Position numbers and translations under genes: made by a program. DNA of 64,000 nt from Nemophila menziesii (lineage: Eukaryota; Streptophyta; Magnoliopsida; Boraginales; Hydrophyllaceae): assembly GCA_029959085.1 (NCBI GenBank), contig JARWIR010000002.1, forward strand, positions 37,287,733 through 37,351,732, written 5' to 3'. Positions within the stretch are counted from its first letter, which is position 1. Each line of letters begins with the position of its first letter. Below, piece after piece: positions 48,501 through 60,867 of this stretch. Below the pieces are notes generated by a model. It saw only the letters and a list, made by a program, of their open reading frames with translations, was not told the DNA's origin and did no database searches.

Positions 48501-50839
48501 TAACCTGGACAATCAGATAAATCTTCTACCAGATGCCATCAAGTGGATCAACCCCAAGGACATGTAAATGAAGAAGATGTTGAGCATCCTTATGGACCTG
48601 AAGCGGAGGAGGCTGATGAGTCAAAAGTAGAAGGTCTTCAACACTACCAGTTGGATAGGGATATGCAAAGAAGAGAACATAAGGCTCCTAATAGGTATTC
48701 TTATGATGACTTGGTTTATACTGGTTTAACTGCTGCAGTTGAGATGAGGGATTCTAGGCCTTATTCTTATTTTGATGCTATAAATTCTGAGGATCGAAAA
48801 TTACGGGTAATGTTATGAATGAAGAATTAAATTCCATATTACTTAATAATACTTGAACTTTAGTTGTTAAACCTAGCTAAACTAGTCGAATGTAATTGGT
48901 TTAATAAACTTAAAGAAGGTAGTTCAGAAACTAACCCAGCTAGGTATTAGGCTAGACTAGTTGCTAAGGGATATACTAAAAGGGAAGGCATTGAATTTAC
49001 TTAAATTTTCTCTCATGCGATTGAATTCAAAACTTTTAGAATTACGTTAGCATATGCAACCCGTTTTAACCTTGAATTTTAGAAGTTGGATGTTAAGACA
49101 ACTTTCTTGCACGGTGATCTTGAGAAAACTATTTACATAAGGTAGCTTGAAGGCTACCATGATTCCAAGTTGCCTGATCATGTATGTATTTTGAAAAAAA
49201 AATCCTTATATAGATTAAAATAGTCCCCATGGAAGTGGTATAAGAGGTTTACTTCTTCTGTGTTGTCCCTTGGATTTAAAAGATCGCAATATAATGAGTG
49301 TTTTTACTTTACATGGCAAGAAAGGTGTGTGTTTTACGTTCTTTAATATGTTGAAAATATGTTGATTATATGAAATACTCTGTCTTATATAAATAAACAG
49401 AAAAATGTTTTGAAATCTGAATTTGATAGGTAGGATTTAGGAAATGCTAGATACTTGGCATGATAATTGATAGGGATAAATAAAATTTCATATTAAAATT
49501 ACATCAAATACCTTACTTGAAAAAGATCATTTCTAAGTTTGGTAATTTGAATTGCAAAAATATACAGATTCCTTTGGAAGGTCACTTTGTTTTGACTAAA
49601 CAGTTGTGCCTCAAGACCCAGTCTGAGTTCTTGAAAATAGAAACCATTCCTTATTGTAATATTATGGGATTTCTTATGTATTACATGATTAACAGTAAAC
49701 CTGATTTATCTTTTTCTATCTCTTGACTTAGTAGATGTATGTCATGTCCTGGCTATGGTCATTGGTTGGAAATAAAGCATGTTTTGGCATATGTAAATTC
49801 TACTTTAAATGTGAGTCTGATCTATGATAATCTTAAATGTTCGTGAGCTGATTGGTTATGTAGTTACAAATTTTGCTGGATGTAGGGACTCTAGAATGTC
49901 CACTACTTCCTACGATTTCATCTTGGGGAAAAATTGTATTTCTCGGAAGTCTCAATAACAACCACGGGTGGCTCTTTCAACAACTGAGTTAGAATATGTT
50001 GCAATTACTGATTGCTTAAAAGAAGCTATTTGTATTTAGAATTTCTTTAGAGAGGTTAACTTGGTTAAAGGTATTTTTTTTAATATTTTCGGATAGTCAA
50101 AGTGCAAATCATTTGAGTAAAAATCGTGTATATCATGAGTTAACTAAACATATTGATGTTAAGTAGTATTTTATTATATATGTATTATTTAATAATGATG
50201 TTAAGTTGGAAAAAATTGCTTTTGAGTTGAATCCTTTTGATATGGGTACTATTTGGGAAATGATGTGGATGAAGATGGTGATGTTACTATAATATTCTCA
50301 GGTACTAATGACTTAAGCTGATCCTGGCACTACATATCTCAAGGTAGAGATTGCCGGATATGGGATGATATTTATTTGTGAAATGTGTATTTTTATATGG
50401 GTGAATTATCAATAGGGTCTTAAAGACCATCTTGGTGCCATAAAAGTAACATTCTATTCCTCTCTTCTCCAAAAGGCCTCTAAGATGCCCATTATCATTA
50501 CTACCCTTATAGTGTATATAAGACAAAAAACGATTCTTCTCTCTCATCTATTACCATTTTTCTCTCTCCTCCCTTATCAGTTTTTCTCTTTCCTCCATTA
50601 TAATTTTTCTCTCTCTACCCTCCTTCATTTAGTATCACTACTTTCCAGCTCTGACCACAACCACTGACCACCGCAGACCACCGCCGAAAAAAGTACTGAG
50701 TATCGAAAAAGTTACTGAGTCACCAGAGAAAATATTGAGTATCGAAAAAAGTTACTAAGTCACCGAAAAAAGTTACTGAACCACCGGAAAAGTTATTGAG
50801 TAACTTTACTAGAGTATGCTCAGTACCTTTACTGAGTAT

Positions 50840-52587
50840 TGGTGGGTCCTTGTGTGTTATAAAATTAAGTGCAAAAATAAAGGAACCACTTAACCGCAAG
50901 TGTACGGTTGTCCCAAGTAATATATGATAATCAAGTTCGTTCTCAGGGACGGATTAGGTTCAACTCCAGTATTAATCTGATAGTAAGAATAATTGTTTAA
51001 CAGAAAAGTAAAGAAGAGATTTTCGTTTGGTTTTCTTAAAACTAAGATGCAAATAATAAAAACTAAAATAAAAGCAAATAAAATACTGACTTCAGATAAG
51101 AGAATTACTTGAGTCTCGCAAAGAATCCTCCTAACTGATATAATCTATGTTATGTTTAAGGGTAGAATTGGTATTAGTATATTAGTCGGGAATCTATAAT
51201 CTCCTAGCCCCCGTCAGGGTGGACCTAGAAGCTATCCTACAGTATTACAAACCCCGTCAGGGTGAATATAAGCTACCTTCGAATGAATACTATTTTACCC
51301 AATTGGCTATAAGGTTAACTAAGTCCGTCAGGATCAATAATTTCTACCTTACGTTTATTATCTAGTTCAGTAATTAAACCCCCCGTCAAGTCGATCACTT
51401 CCCCACCAAAGTGAATAGCTTAATTACTATGGCCTATCTCCGATTAGCTAATTCATTGATAGTGAAATTAATATAAAATAAGAAACAATATGAAATACCT
51501 AATTCAAATTAAACTAGAAACTAATCCCAAATTCAAAACAAAGATTAAATTAATTAGGGTTCACCCCCTTTACGATTCTCAAGTATATAAAAGTTTAGCT
51601 CATGGAAATATAAAATACTGAAACTAAATAGAAAGACATCATATTTAATTACAGAAAATAAATATATAACCTAAGGATTAGATGACTGTTGATGGAAGAA
51701 CAGAATCCTCCAGCACTAGCTTCTCCTTTGCCTTCTTGCTCTTGAAGTCTCTGACTCTCTCTCTAAGGATGTATATATTGAATGAATTGTGAGAGGTCCT
51801 GAATAATGAGGTCTAAGGGGTGTATTTATAGGTGTTGGAAGACCCTAGGTCGAATTTGCTTGGAGTGGAAGACAAGGCAAAGACTCTTAAATTCGTAGCT
51901 CTAAAAGATAAGATTCTGCTGATTTGATTTGGTCATATCTTTTTCAATACTTATCCGTTTGAGAAGTTCCAATATATGAAACCACTTGTCTTGGAAAGCT
52001 CTTTATATTGGTGCATACCACTCGTCCAGAATCCTAGCCAATCTTTTATTATGATTTAATTCCTAAAACGTGGCTGGATTTCAGATTTCAAAAGGCAGCT
52101 TTATCTTTTCCTCCTTTGAATAAATCTTTACCAAATCTTCTTATTTCCATGTAAATCTTCTTTCCTTTCATCTTTATCTTGACTTGGCCTTTAAGTAATT
52201 ACCATTTATCTCTTTAAAGCTTCACATTATATAAATAATTAAACCGCATATGCTTAAAAAGAATAAATCAATAAATCAAGAAATCGAAATAGGAAAGTGT
52301 ACTCTAAAAATAGAAACTCGACTAGAAATCATTTCCTAACACTCTAAAATACACTAAGACTTTATTCTCACTTTTTCTCCTTGGATTGGTCTTTCAAGAA
52401 CCTATTAACTTTGCATTAAAAATAGTCAAATTTAGGCACAAAAGCTCAGATTCTGTAAATAGTTAATTTCCAAGGGGAGAAAGTGCAATATGATCAAATA
52501 AGCCTAAAAGTCTATCAAATCAGTCATTTATTCACATAAAAGGATGTCTCCAAAGGGCTAATAATTAGAACAAATCGGGAGACATCA
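50840..52587 (-). repeat. Solo LTR, 1748 bp, in Copia B copy 2
   Basis: Inverted relative to the copy at 24097. It starts TGGTGGGTCC and ends GGAGACATCA, with a perfect TSD AGTAT (50835-50839, 52588-52592). Copy 1 shows the unoccupied site with one AGTAT at 34368-34372. The TATA box on the minus strand is at 51823-51830, and there are four CCGTCAGG-type motifs at about 51200-51390. No internal coding sequence. Confidence 0.95.
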
Positions 52588-53083
52588 AGTATCGGAAAAA
52601 TTAATTGAGTTTTTGGAATTATAACCGAGTATTAGGGAAAAAATTAAAAGAAATAGTTGTATTAAAATGAAATTAATTGTGTATATGGAATTAATAGTTG
52701 TTGTTCAATTTTGAGTTAGGAAAAAAAATGTATTAAGCATTATCTAAAAATAATTAGATTCATTAACCAAAAGAAAAAAAGAAAAAAACTTTCTCCTAAT
52801 CCTTCACCTGCTTAAAAAGATAATTTTTGAGTATTACAAAGAGAAAATGACATTTATAATGTAATAAGGAAAAAGAAAAAAAATACAACAAACGACAAGC
52901 AAGTTTCTTCAACTTATGAGCATCAAAACCATCTTATGAGCACATATCATCGTAGCATATACTATACGAACAAATCCTTTTCTCCTTTTTCAAATAACTA
53001 GATCGCATATCTCACATTCCAACAGATTATACAAATCTCACACCCACAATACTAAATTCTTTAAGACATTTCCTATATTTTAT

Positions 53084-53320
53084 TTATTTGATAATAGTGA
53101 GAAGAAAATCACCGCCGCTCACCGACAGTGCGAAGAGACATGACCTGACTGCTAACCTCGGCGAGAATAACATTTGTAGCTTCGAACGGATATCGCGGAG
53201 CCGTAGGTACATCTCGCGAACGGCGCCGGAAAAACTCCAGCTCGAGGTGACAGCTGGATCGAAGGGTTCACATTGAACCAAATCTAGGTTTCCGGCGGTG
53301 GTTTTCATCTTCTTTGCCAT
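53084..53320 (-). CDS. Small GC-rich reading frame, unrecognised (78 aa)
   Basis: The minus-strand frame starts at an ATG (MAKKMKTTAGNLDLVQCEPF) with an Arg/Leu-rich middle (VREMYLRLRDIRSKLQML). Local GC content is clearly above the flanking AT-rich DNA and the codons look plant-nuclear. The frame is open for 78 codons and then leads into AT-rich sequence, with a possible splice donor (ATTATCAAA follows). It lies between Copia B RNase H and its 3' LTR, in the segment copy 1 has lost. A captured host exon is possible but unproven. Confidence 0.4.
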   Translation of the reverse strand: MAKKMKTTAGNLDLVQCEPFDPAVTSSWSFSGAVREMYLRLRDIRSKLQMLFSPRLAVRSCLFALSVSGGDFLLTIIK

Positions 53321-53689
53321 GTCCTCCGCGCAAGGAAATCACCGCAACCTTCGTGAATAGAAGCTTCATGGTCGCCAGCGAAAATGCGAGCTCGACTTCG
53401 TAGCTCCTGTATCACTAATATAGGCTTCATCAGAAAGCTTCACTATCAAAGAGTTCTTTCTAGTGATATTTGTTATTTGAGGGAGAAAGAGAGAGCATGC
53501 AAGAGAGAGGAAATGAGAGAGGAGAGAAATTTGATTTAGTGTTAAAAAAAAATTCTGAATAAAACTAATATATATAGGAAATAAAAAACAAAAAGGGGTA
53601 TAAAGGTAATTCAGTTTTTTGCTTTTAGTGTTAATTTTATTTATAGGTCTTTAGTATGAAGAGGATATTAGTGAGATATTTTTGGGTCT

Positions 53690-54125
53690 GGGAGTTGTGT
53701 GTTCAAGACTCTTGGAATAATAATTTCTTTTCATATTAGGACAACCTAATGTGTTTATTTAAGAAGCCGCATTTGAACTATTTGAGGGACTAAGTACTTA
53801 CGTGCTTCTGTTCAACACTGAATTAAAGAAAGTTGGGTTAAGTCTCAACCATTGATCTTGATCACTTTAGACGACTCAAATTAAAACCATATACGACTCA
53901 AATTACAACCATATTCTTGAGTAATTTAAATTAGCTGATAACTTGAGTATTTTGGTTCGATTCTTTGAATATTGTTGAGTAACAAGTGTAATATTTATTG
54001 GAATATTGTTGAGTAACAAGTGTAATATGTAACAACAGTTATTATAATATAGAGTGCTTCTTTCTTTCACTGGAACCCAACGTACGTAGCTGATTTATCA
54101 AACCACGATAAAAATATGTATGCTG
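53690..54125 (+). repeat. Diverged 3' LTR of Copia B copy 2
   Basis: Shares with the 5' LTR (45.58 kb) TAATGTGTTTATTTA, TTGATCACTTTAGACG, GAATATTGTTGAGTAACAAG and the AACGT...TTATC...AACCA...GATAAA tail, with many substitutions and a small internal duplication of the GAATATTGTTGAG string. The divergence implies an old element. Confidence 0.6.
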
Positions 54126-54719
54126 AATCTAAAAGCCAATATAGAAAGGAGAATAAAACAAGTAATGAAACCATACACTGAGACAAGTGGTGTTAAACAG
54201 AATGAGTATAGAAGGCGCTAGTCTTGTCCTTTTAAGTTCAGGAGATATCAATCACATATAGTAAATCTCATTCATTAAATTGTCAACACTTAAAAAACTA
54301 TTACAAACTGTATTAACATACTGCATGTTCACAAATCTACAACCTTAATGGAAATCACTGGCTCCTAGATTTAAGCTATATAAATAAACATATCTATCTA
54401 GGCTGGCTTAGATTAATTGGGTGACAAACTTAAAACTTTGATCAATATGCTTTAGAACAGCAATCTTCATTTCATCATAATAAATTTGAGTCAAAGTCAA
54501 TGTAGATTAACCATGTGTTCTATAGATCTGAGTTGAAGTCAATGTATACATATTAAAGGAAAAATACAGCATTGTTCTCGAAGATAATAAATTGGAGGAC
54601 CAATGTCTTTTACATGTTCAGTGAAAAAATAGAAAAATGTTAACGCACCAACTTGAGATAAATCAAGATACATGCCATACTATTATAGAAGGGGTAAGCA
54701 ACTTTCGAAGCATTATGTA

Positions 54720-55720
54720 TTCCTTTGTTGAAATGCCATGACCTAACAACTTTTTCATTTTCATATTTTCTCTCATACATTATCACTACAATCACGTGCC
54801 ATAACTTTAGACATTGAACCCAACTTTTGAAGATTCAACTCAACAACCTAGTGTCAGCTTCAATATTCCCTTCAAGCAAGATTCCAAAACAACGGTCCAG
54901 ATATTCATCTGATGTTAAAACCCATGCACAATCGTCACGGACTTGTAATCCTCATGCTATGGTCACCTCCGGTGATACCTAACCTAGTCACATGCCTGTA
55001 ACTGTTAAGTAGATAACAAGTCTAGGGTGATTGAGAAGAGTATACCAAACCTGCAAATCATAAGTATGTGATATTTAAGACACTCAAATAAAAATGACAA
55101 ATCTAAATACCCTTAAATAGTGAAATAGGATCTTAAATTTAAGTATTAGTGTAGAAAATTATTTTTCTAAACCAAATAACATAGGCAATTGATCAAAATC
55201 TTCAAAATTTGTTAATTAAATATTGTACATAAATAATCCTATCTAATAAAAATCATATTTATATATGATAGATTTATTGTACCGAATAACATAGGCAATT
55301 GATCAATTTTTTTGAAGTATGTACCTTTCTTTTTATTACCTGATGATTTACCGTATGAGCACACCATATTTTCAAAAAATATTCTTTCGGTTGAAATGTC
55401 ATGATCATCAATCTTTTTGCTGCAAAAGAAAAAAAAGATTCAACAACAATTCTAATAAAATATTCATCATTTTGCACTATATAAATTCTCTATAGCATAA
55501 ACAAAAAATATTTAAATTTCTCAATTTTTAATCCCAAATTCAATAACTAAAACAATTGAATTAACATTTTTGGTAACAAAATTCAAATTAAAAAAAATGA
55601 AATCTTAAATTGATAGACGTAATAAAGAACCTCCTAAAAGAATTTACCTTTTTTGCATCAGAATATCAATTTACAAATCTTTAAGTTGATTTTCATTTTT
55701 TTTCTTCTTCATGGGGAAGA
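54720..55720 (-). pseudogene. Gene remnant sharing AIPP2-cluster 5' exons, copy 2
   Basis: Near-identical paralogue of 34740-35700. The exon-2-like frame at 55274-55477 reads AAKRLMIMTFQPKEYF, ending at a splice-like CATCAG|GTAATA near 55340. The promoter-like block is at 55790-55875. The first exon has lost its ATG context. Function not assigned. Confidence 0.4.
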
Positions 55721-56064
55721 GTGGATGGTAAGTGTTATTGAGATTGATTGTTGATAGTTTGTCTAGGAGTTGTTTTTGTGATATCTATGATTGTGTAAGA
55801 ATTTACTTATTGTAGAGAAGGAAAGAAACGGTGAAGAGATATGGCGAGGTCTACACAAAAGAAGGACCAATATGGTGATGACATGGCTTGCTGGAAAAGG
55901 TTTTTTTCTAAAGACGAAGAGTGTTTATACGACGTAGGTGCCTTAATCTGGATCTGGGTTATGTGCGAACTGCTAGTGGATTACCTCTTATTTCAGACTA
56001 CTTTTTAGATCACGTTTCATCGAAACCGTACACGTGTATAGGATGCCAATACGGGTTTGATGAG

Positions 56065-56202
56065 GGTAGCTACCCCTTTTTTCTATCAAAGTGATATATA
56101 ATATAAATAAGGAAGCCAAATTATAATCATCCGTGTCATTAGGGGTTAAATCGAAAAATTAAAGAAGTGTTAACTGGAAATAAGGGGGAAAGGATAGCTA
56201 CC
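56065..56202. mobile_element. Possible 138-bp MITE
   Basis: The ends are imperfect inverted repeats: GGTAGCTACCCCTTTTTTC on the left, and GGTAGCTATCCTTTCCCCC when the right end is read on the minus strand. No clear TSD. It sits at the right edge of the large duplication; copy 1 keeps only GGTAGCTA before the Copia at 36078. Confidence 0.4.
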
Positions 56203-57430
56203 TATCATGGGTTCTTTCTCACTTGAGATGCAAGTTGGAGTCCTAAACCATACATTAGTCACTTAATTATGTGCGTAACTGACATATAATATCCTTGATA
56301 TAGGTATGTATGGTTATTATATGTCTTGACTTGGTTATATAAAATGTGAATGTGCTATTAACCCATTGGATAGGCGTGACCTCTTCCCAAACCTCAAGGG
56401 AGAGGGGTGTCAGGCGGCGTCTGAAGTGTCGAACCATCTCATACTCCACTCCCACACTAAACTAGACGCAAACCTTTCGTACATATATTTGGTATATAAT
56501 AATCATTGCATTTTAGTTATAATATATGATATAAATTTAAGAATCTAAAATTTATTTATAAGTAGTTTGTTCAAAAGTTGGTGTTGAGATCCATCACTAC
56601 ATATATTTATATAACAATTATTGTATTTTAGTTATAATGTATTTTAGGTGTTGAGATCCCTAAGTACGTGGAACAAAGTGACTCCCAAGTATAAACTGAA
56701 ATTGGATGCTTTGGTGAGAACAAATATTAATTATGAGTAGTTTGTTCAAAATTATTCAAAAGAGTCATAAACAATTAGTCGAACTTAAAGAAGCGGAGAA
56801 ATAATCACTGAAGGAGTCTGCAAGATTAGAAATAGAAGTTGCAGAGGTGTAAGAAATGAAGGTAGTCCGTCAATTCACTGATTATTCTTCCTGACGGAGA
56901 TATATTTACATTAGGTGTATTGTTTTTATTTGGTTTAAAAGAAGAAGTTGAGTACAATAACAGCAGAGGAATACTTTGCGAAGCACTCAAAGCTGAACAA
57001 GAAACTTGACGATGAAATTCTAAATCATTACTGGGGTTATTAGTGTCATTTCATATACTAGTTTCTGTTTTTGTTGAGGAATAAAAGATAAGAAAACATT
57101 CACTACCCCCCTTGTTTGACAACGTGAAATGGAGAAGCGTAGATGCGTTGCGGTGAAGCTCTGCCGTGTGATGAAATTAGTAGTAGAAAATGGTGGTTGT
57201 GGTTGTGATTATGGTGGTAATAGGTAGTTTCCTGTTGGTGGTGGATGTTGTTTTGGTGGTGGTTGTGGTGGTAAGACGGTGGTGGGGGTGGGGGTTGTGG
57301 TGGGGGTGGTGGTGGTGGTGGGAGGTTGTAATACGATGATTTAATTAAATGATAGATAATAGAGTAATTAAAAGAATTATATAAGCGTATTATTGCCAAA
57401 GGGCTATTTTAATAAAGAATTTTATTGGGG
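56203..57430. other. No supported gene; contains a G-rich GGT tract
   Basis: Mostly AT-rich. 57185-57330 is a GGTGGT/GGGGGT-rich tract on plus, read as poly-Pro/His on minus. 56340-56460 has GAAGAGGTCACGCCTATCC-like sequence on minus that may be a repeat remnant, not identified. Confidence 0.5.
57185..57330 (+). repeat. GGT/GGGGGT-rich tract (G-quadruplex-prone)
   Basis: Dense runs of GG to GGGGG separated by one or two T, with at least four runs of three or more G within 57276-57330. The minus frame gives Pro and His runs, but no signal peptide or extensin motif was seen. Confidence 0.75.
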
Positions 57431-58279
57431 ATGTTTTTAACAAATAAGTTTTGGAATAGGTTGTTTTCAATTAACAAATAATGAAAAACGGTTAACTCTC
57501 ACTAATATTAGATGGATACCTGGTCTAAAAATAAACCTTATTTACTCAGGTGTTTTAGATGACCTTGGTTGTGTATATGAAGTATCCAACGGTGTGATTA
57601 ATGTGTATAAGAATTATATACATGTCATGTATGGAAAGAAATGTTCTGGTTTATATATTCATGATAGTTTATGCAATACTTGTGATTTGAATACCATTAA
57701 TACTAACATTGATAATGCAACAACTATTAAGTTGCATTTGTAGCTTGGTCATATGAGTCAGTTAGGACTCAGTGTGCTAAGAAATGATGTCTTGCTAGGT
57801 AAAGATTCAATCTCTACTCTTAACTTTTGTGAGCCATGTGTGTTATGCTAAACGTGTCTATACAGCTCTTGTAGCTGCTACTGAGTTTAGTTATGTTGAA
57901 CCTTCCATTTATACTAAGGTTTTAAATTCTAAAGATGATTATTTGTGGATTAATGCTATGAAAGAGGAAATGAATTCTTTACTTGTTAATAGAACATGGA
58001 TTCTTATAACCTATGTCCATAAATTGAATGAGTGTAGATGTGTTTATAAAATAAAAGAAATTGTACATGAAGCTGACCCACCTAGGTACAAGGTTAGACT
58101 TGTAGCAAAATGTTACACTCAAAAAGAAGGTATTGATTTTAACAAAATCTTTTCCCATGTTGTTAAATTTAAAACCTTAAGAATGATGTTACCCTATGTA
58201 GCTTACTTTGACTTAGTATTAGAACAATTTGATGTTAAAACAAATTGCTTTCCATAGTGAGCTTAAGGAAGAATATATT

Positions 58280-58288
<9 letters not shown>

Positions 58289-58333
<45 letters not shown>
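58289..58333. repeat. (AT)n microsatellite in Copia D
   Basis: About 22 AT dinucleotides within the RT coding remnant. Confidence 0.95.
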
Positions 58334-58335
<2 letters not shown>

Positions 58336-59111
58336 ACAATATAAGTAATTTTATAGACCCTAAGAACCCTGATTATGTTTGTTTATGTAAAAAATCTGTA
58401 TATGTCATAAACAATCTCATAGGCAATGATATAAAATATTTGATACATTTGTAGTTAGTTTGGGCTTTAAAAGAAGTGAATATATTGGTTGTCTTAATTA
58501 TCTCGATGCTTCTAGAATTATGGTATATCTTTTTTTTTATATTGATGATATGTTGCTTATAAGTAATTCTATGCAGCAAATTAACAAGTTAAAAGATGAT
58601 CTTAATTTTAAGTTTTATATGAAGGACCTTGGCAAATCTAAGAAAAAGCTGGGTATGGCTATTGAAAGAAATATAAAAGTATGTAAGCTAAAATTACATC
58701 AAAAACCTTATTTCTTAAATTGGTTGAAAGGTATGAAAATTATCAATGTTAATATGTTGATATACCTTTAGCTAGTCATTTTGTACTTAATAGATTGCAA
58801 TGTCCCGGAATTGTTTCTGAAAAAGTAAAAATGAGTTACTTTCCTTATCAAATGTGATAGGATCACTTATGTATTCCATGATTGGAACTATACTTGATTT
58901 ATCTTATGCAATTTCACTTCTAAGTAGATATATATCCAATCCAGGATTAGATCATTGATGTGCTTTAAAATGAGTAATTTCTTATATTAACAATACTATA
59001 AATGTTGGATTATGTCTAATCCAGGATTAGATCATTGACGTGCTTTAAAATGAGTAGTTTCTTACATTAATAATACTATAAATGTTGGATTATGTTATAG
59101 AAACCGGAATG

Positions 59112-60867
59112 TGGTGGGTCCTTGTGTGTTATAAAATAATAAAATAAAAGCAAAAGGAATAAAGGATCCACAGACCGCAAGTGTACGGGTCGTACCAAGT
59201 AATAGATAAGTAAAATCGAGATTATCGTCTCCACAGGGATTTAAGTAGTTATTCTAAATTCGTGTTCAAGATCAGGATATATAGTTTTAATTGCTTTAAA
59301 TAAAAAGATAAATAGCAAGGGAATTTGTTTTCTAATTAACTAAATAAAATAAATAAACAATAAAATAAACAATTAATAATTATGCAAGAATAATAAGGAT
59401 ATGCAAGTATGAATCTATCCTATTGAATCTAGGATTACTAAGAACAAGGGTGAATGGGAAATTTCGCAATAGTCGGGAATCTACTAACTCCTAGCCCCCG
59501 TCCGGATGGACCCGGAAGCTATCCTACGGTATTACAAACCCCGTCAAGGCGATTATAAGCTACTTTCAGATGAATACTATTTTACCTCATTGGCTACGTG
59601 GTTAGTCAAGCCTGTCGGTCAAATAACGGATACCACGCGTCTATATTCTATTTCTGTAATTAAACCCCCCGTCAAGGTGATCCATACGCCACTGTATGGA
59701 ATAGCCTAATTACTATGAGCTAAGTTTGATTCATGACTTCAAAATTAGTGATTAAAACAAGAATATAGTCAATGAAAATTAAGAACCAATTCAATTAAAT
59801 ACTAAAATCCCAAATTCAAAGTAAAACAGAAAAACAATATTCAATGGTTCATATAATTACAATCCTAAAGAGAAATTATGCATAATAAATTTTCTTGAAT
59901 AAATAGCTTAGAAATACCTCATAGACAAAATAGATCTAATACTAAATTACCCAAGAATAGAGATGGAGAAGTGTTGAATTGATGAAATTAAGCTCTAGCT
60001 CTTCCTTCTTCCTCCTCTAGATCCTCTTGATTGCTTCTATGATGAATTATTTGTGTATATTAAGCTTATGCAGCCAAGGGATGATTTTCTAAGGTTTAGA
60101 GCTGGTATTTATAGGTGCTAGGTCGAATTACTTGGAGTGGAGGACAAGGCAAAAACTCTTAAATTCGTAACCCTAAAATCTAGGAAAGGTAAGATTCTGA
60201 TGCTGATTTGATTTGGTCATATCTTTTTCAATACTTATCCGTTTGAGAAGTTCCAATATATGAAACTGCTTGTCTCGGAAAGAGCTTTCTATTGGTGCAG
60301 ACCACTCGTCCAGATTCCTAGCCAATCTTTAGTTATGGAATTATCTTTTAAACGTGGCTGGAATGTCAAATTCATAAGGCAGCTTTTCCTTTTCCTAATT
60401 GGACTCTACTTCCTTCTATCTCCAGATTTCTTCAAGATCTTCTTTCCTTATCTCCTTAGCATTGATTTAGCATCTAATTTATTTCCATATTATCTCTAAA
60501 GCTTCACATTAAATAAATAATTAAACCGTATATGCTTTAAAAATAATAAATCATTAAATCAAGACTAGAAATAAGAAAGTGCAATTTAACTTTAGGAAAC
60601 TCGACTAAGCACACTAGAAATATTCTAAGACTTTAATTCTCACTTCTCTCCTTGGATTGGTATTTCATGAATTTCATAAACCTACTAACTTTGCACTAAA
60701 AATAAGTAAATTAACGCACAAAAGCTCTATAAATGCAAACAGTCTAATTCCAAGGGGAGAAAGTGTAATATTGCAATTTAAGCACAAAAGTCAATATAAA
60801 AAGACCATTTTCATCCTAAAATGATGTCTCCTAAGGGCTTATATTTAGACCAAAAAGGGAGACATCA
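59112..60867 (-). repeat. Solo LTR, 1756 bp, in Copia D RNase H
   Basis: TGGTGGGTCC to GGAGACATCA with a perfect TSD GAATG (59107-59111, 60868-60872). TATA box on minus at 60106-60113. Four CCGTC-type motifs lie at about 59490-59670, and a CTCCGAGACAAG-like stretch is shared with 52.0 kb. No coding. Confidence 0.95.

Larger units (their letters stand above)
45579..54125 (+). pseudogene. Degenerate Copia element B, copy 2, with 3' LTR and nested solo LTR
   Basis: 5' LTR about 45579-46186; PBS at 46190-46201; gag remnant 46481-47200 (zinc knuckle altered to CFHRGKV); protease LDSDFTFHM near 47310; pre-integrase; integrase 47916-48215 with WGEALYN-like end; RT about 48950-49730; RNase H 49860-50060; then about 1.8 kb of unexplained sequence around the solo LTR; and a diverged 3' LTR at about 53690-54125 (shares CAACCTAATGTGTTTATTTA and GAATATTGTTGAGTAACAAG with the 5' LTR). 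It is broken in every domain. Copy 2 keeps a 69-nt block at 48646-48715 that copy 1 lost. Copy 1 keeps about 80 nt that copy 2 lost at 48421. Confidence 0.82.
42929..56064. repeat. Large duplication, copy 2
   Basis: Direct paralogue of 27622-36077 and the more complete copy. It keeps the PHD segment (44600-44760), the Copia B 3' LTR (53.69-54.12 kb) and a 1.75-kb stretch lost in copy 1. It gained an (AT)n tract at 45510-45578 and a solo LTR at 50840-52587. It has its own small deletions, for example near 48421 in the Copia. Confidence 0.9.

Noticed and set aside
57103..57399. Pro/His-rich minus-strand protein (extensin-like)
   Set aside because: Driven by the GGT repeat; no signal peptide, no SPPP motifs and no supporting context.
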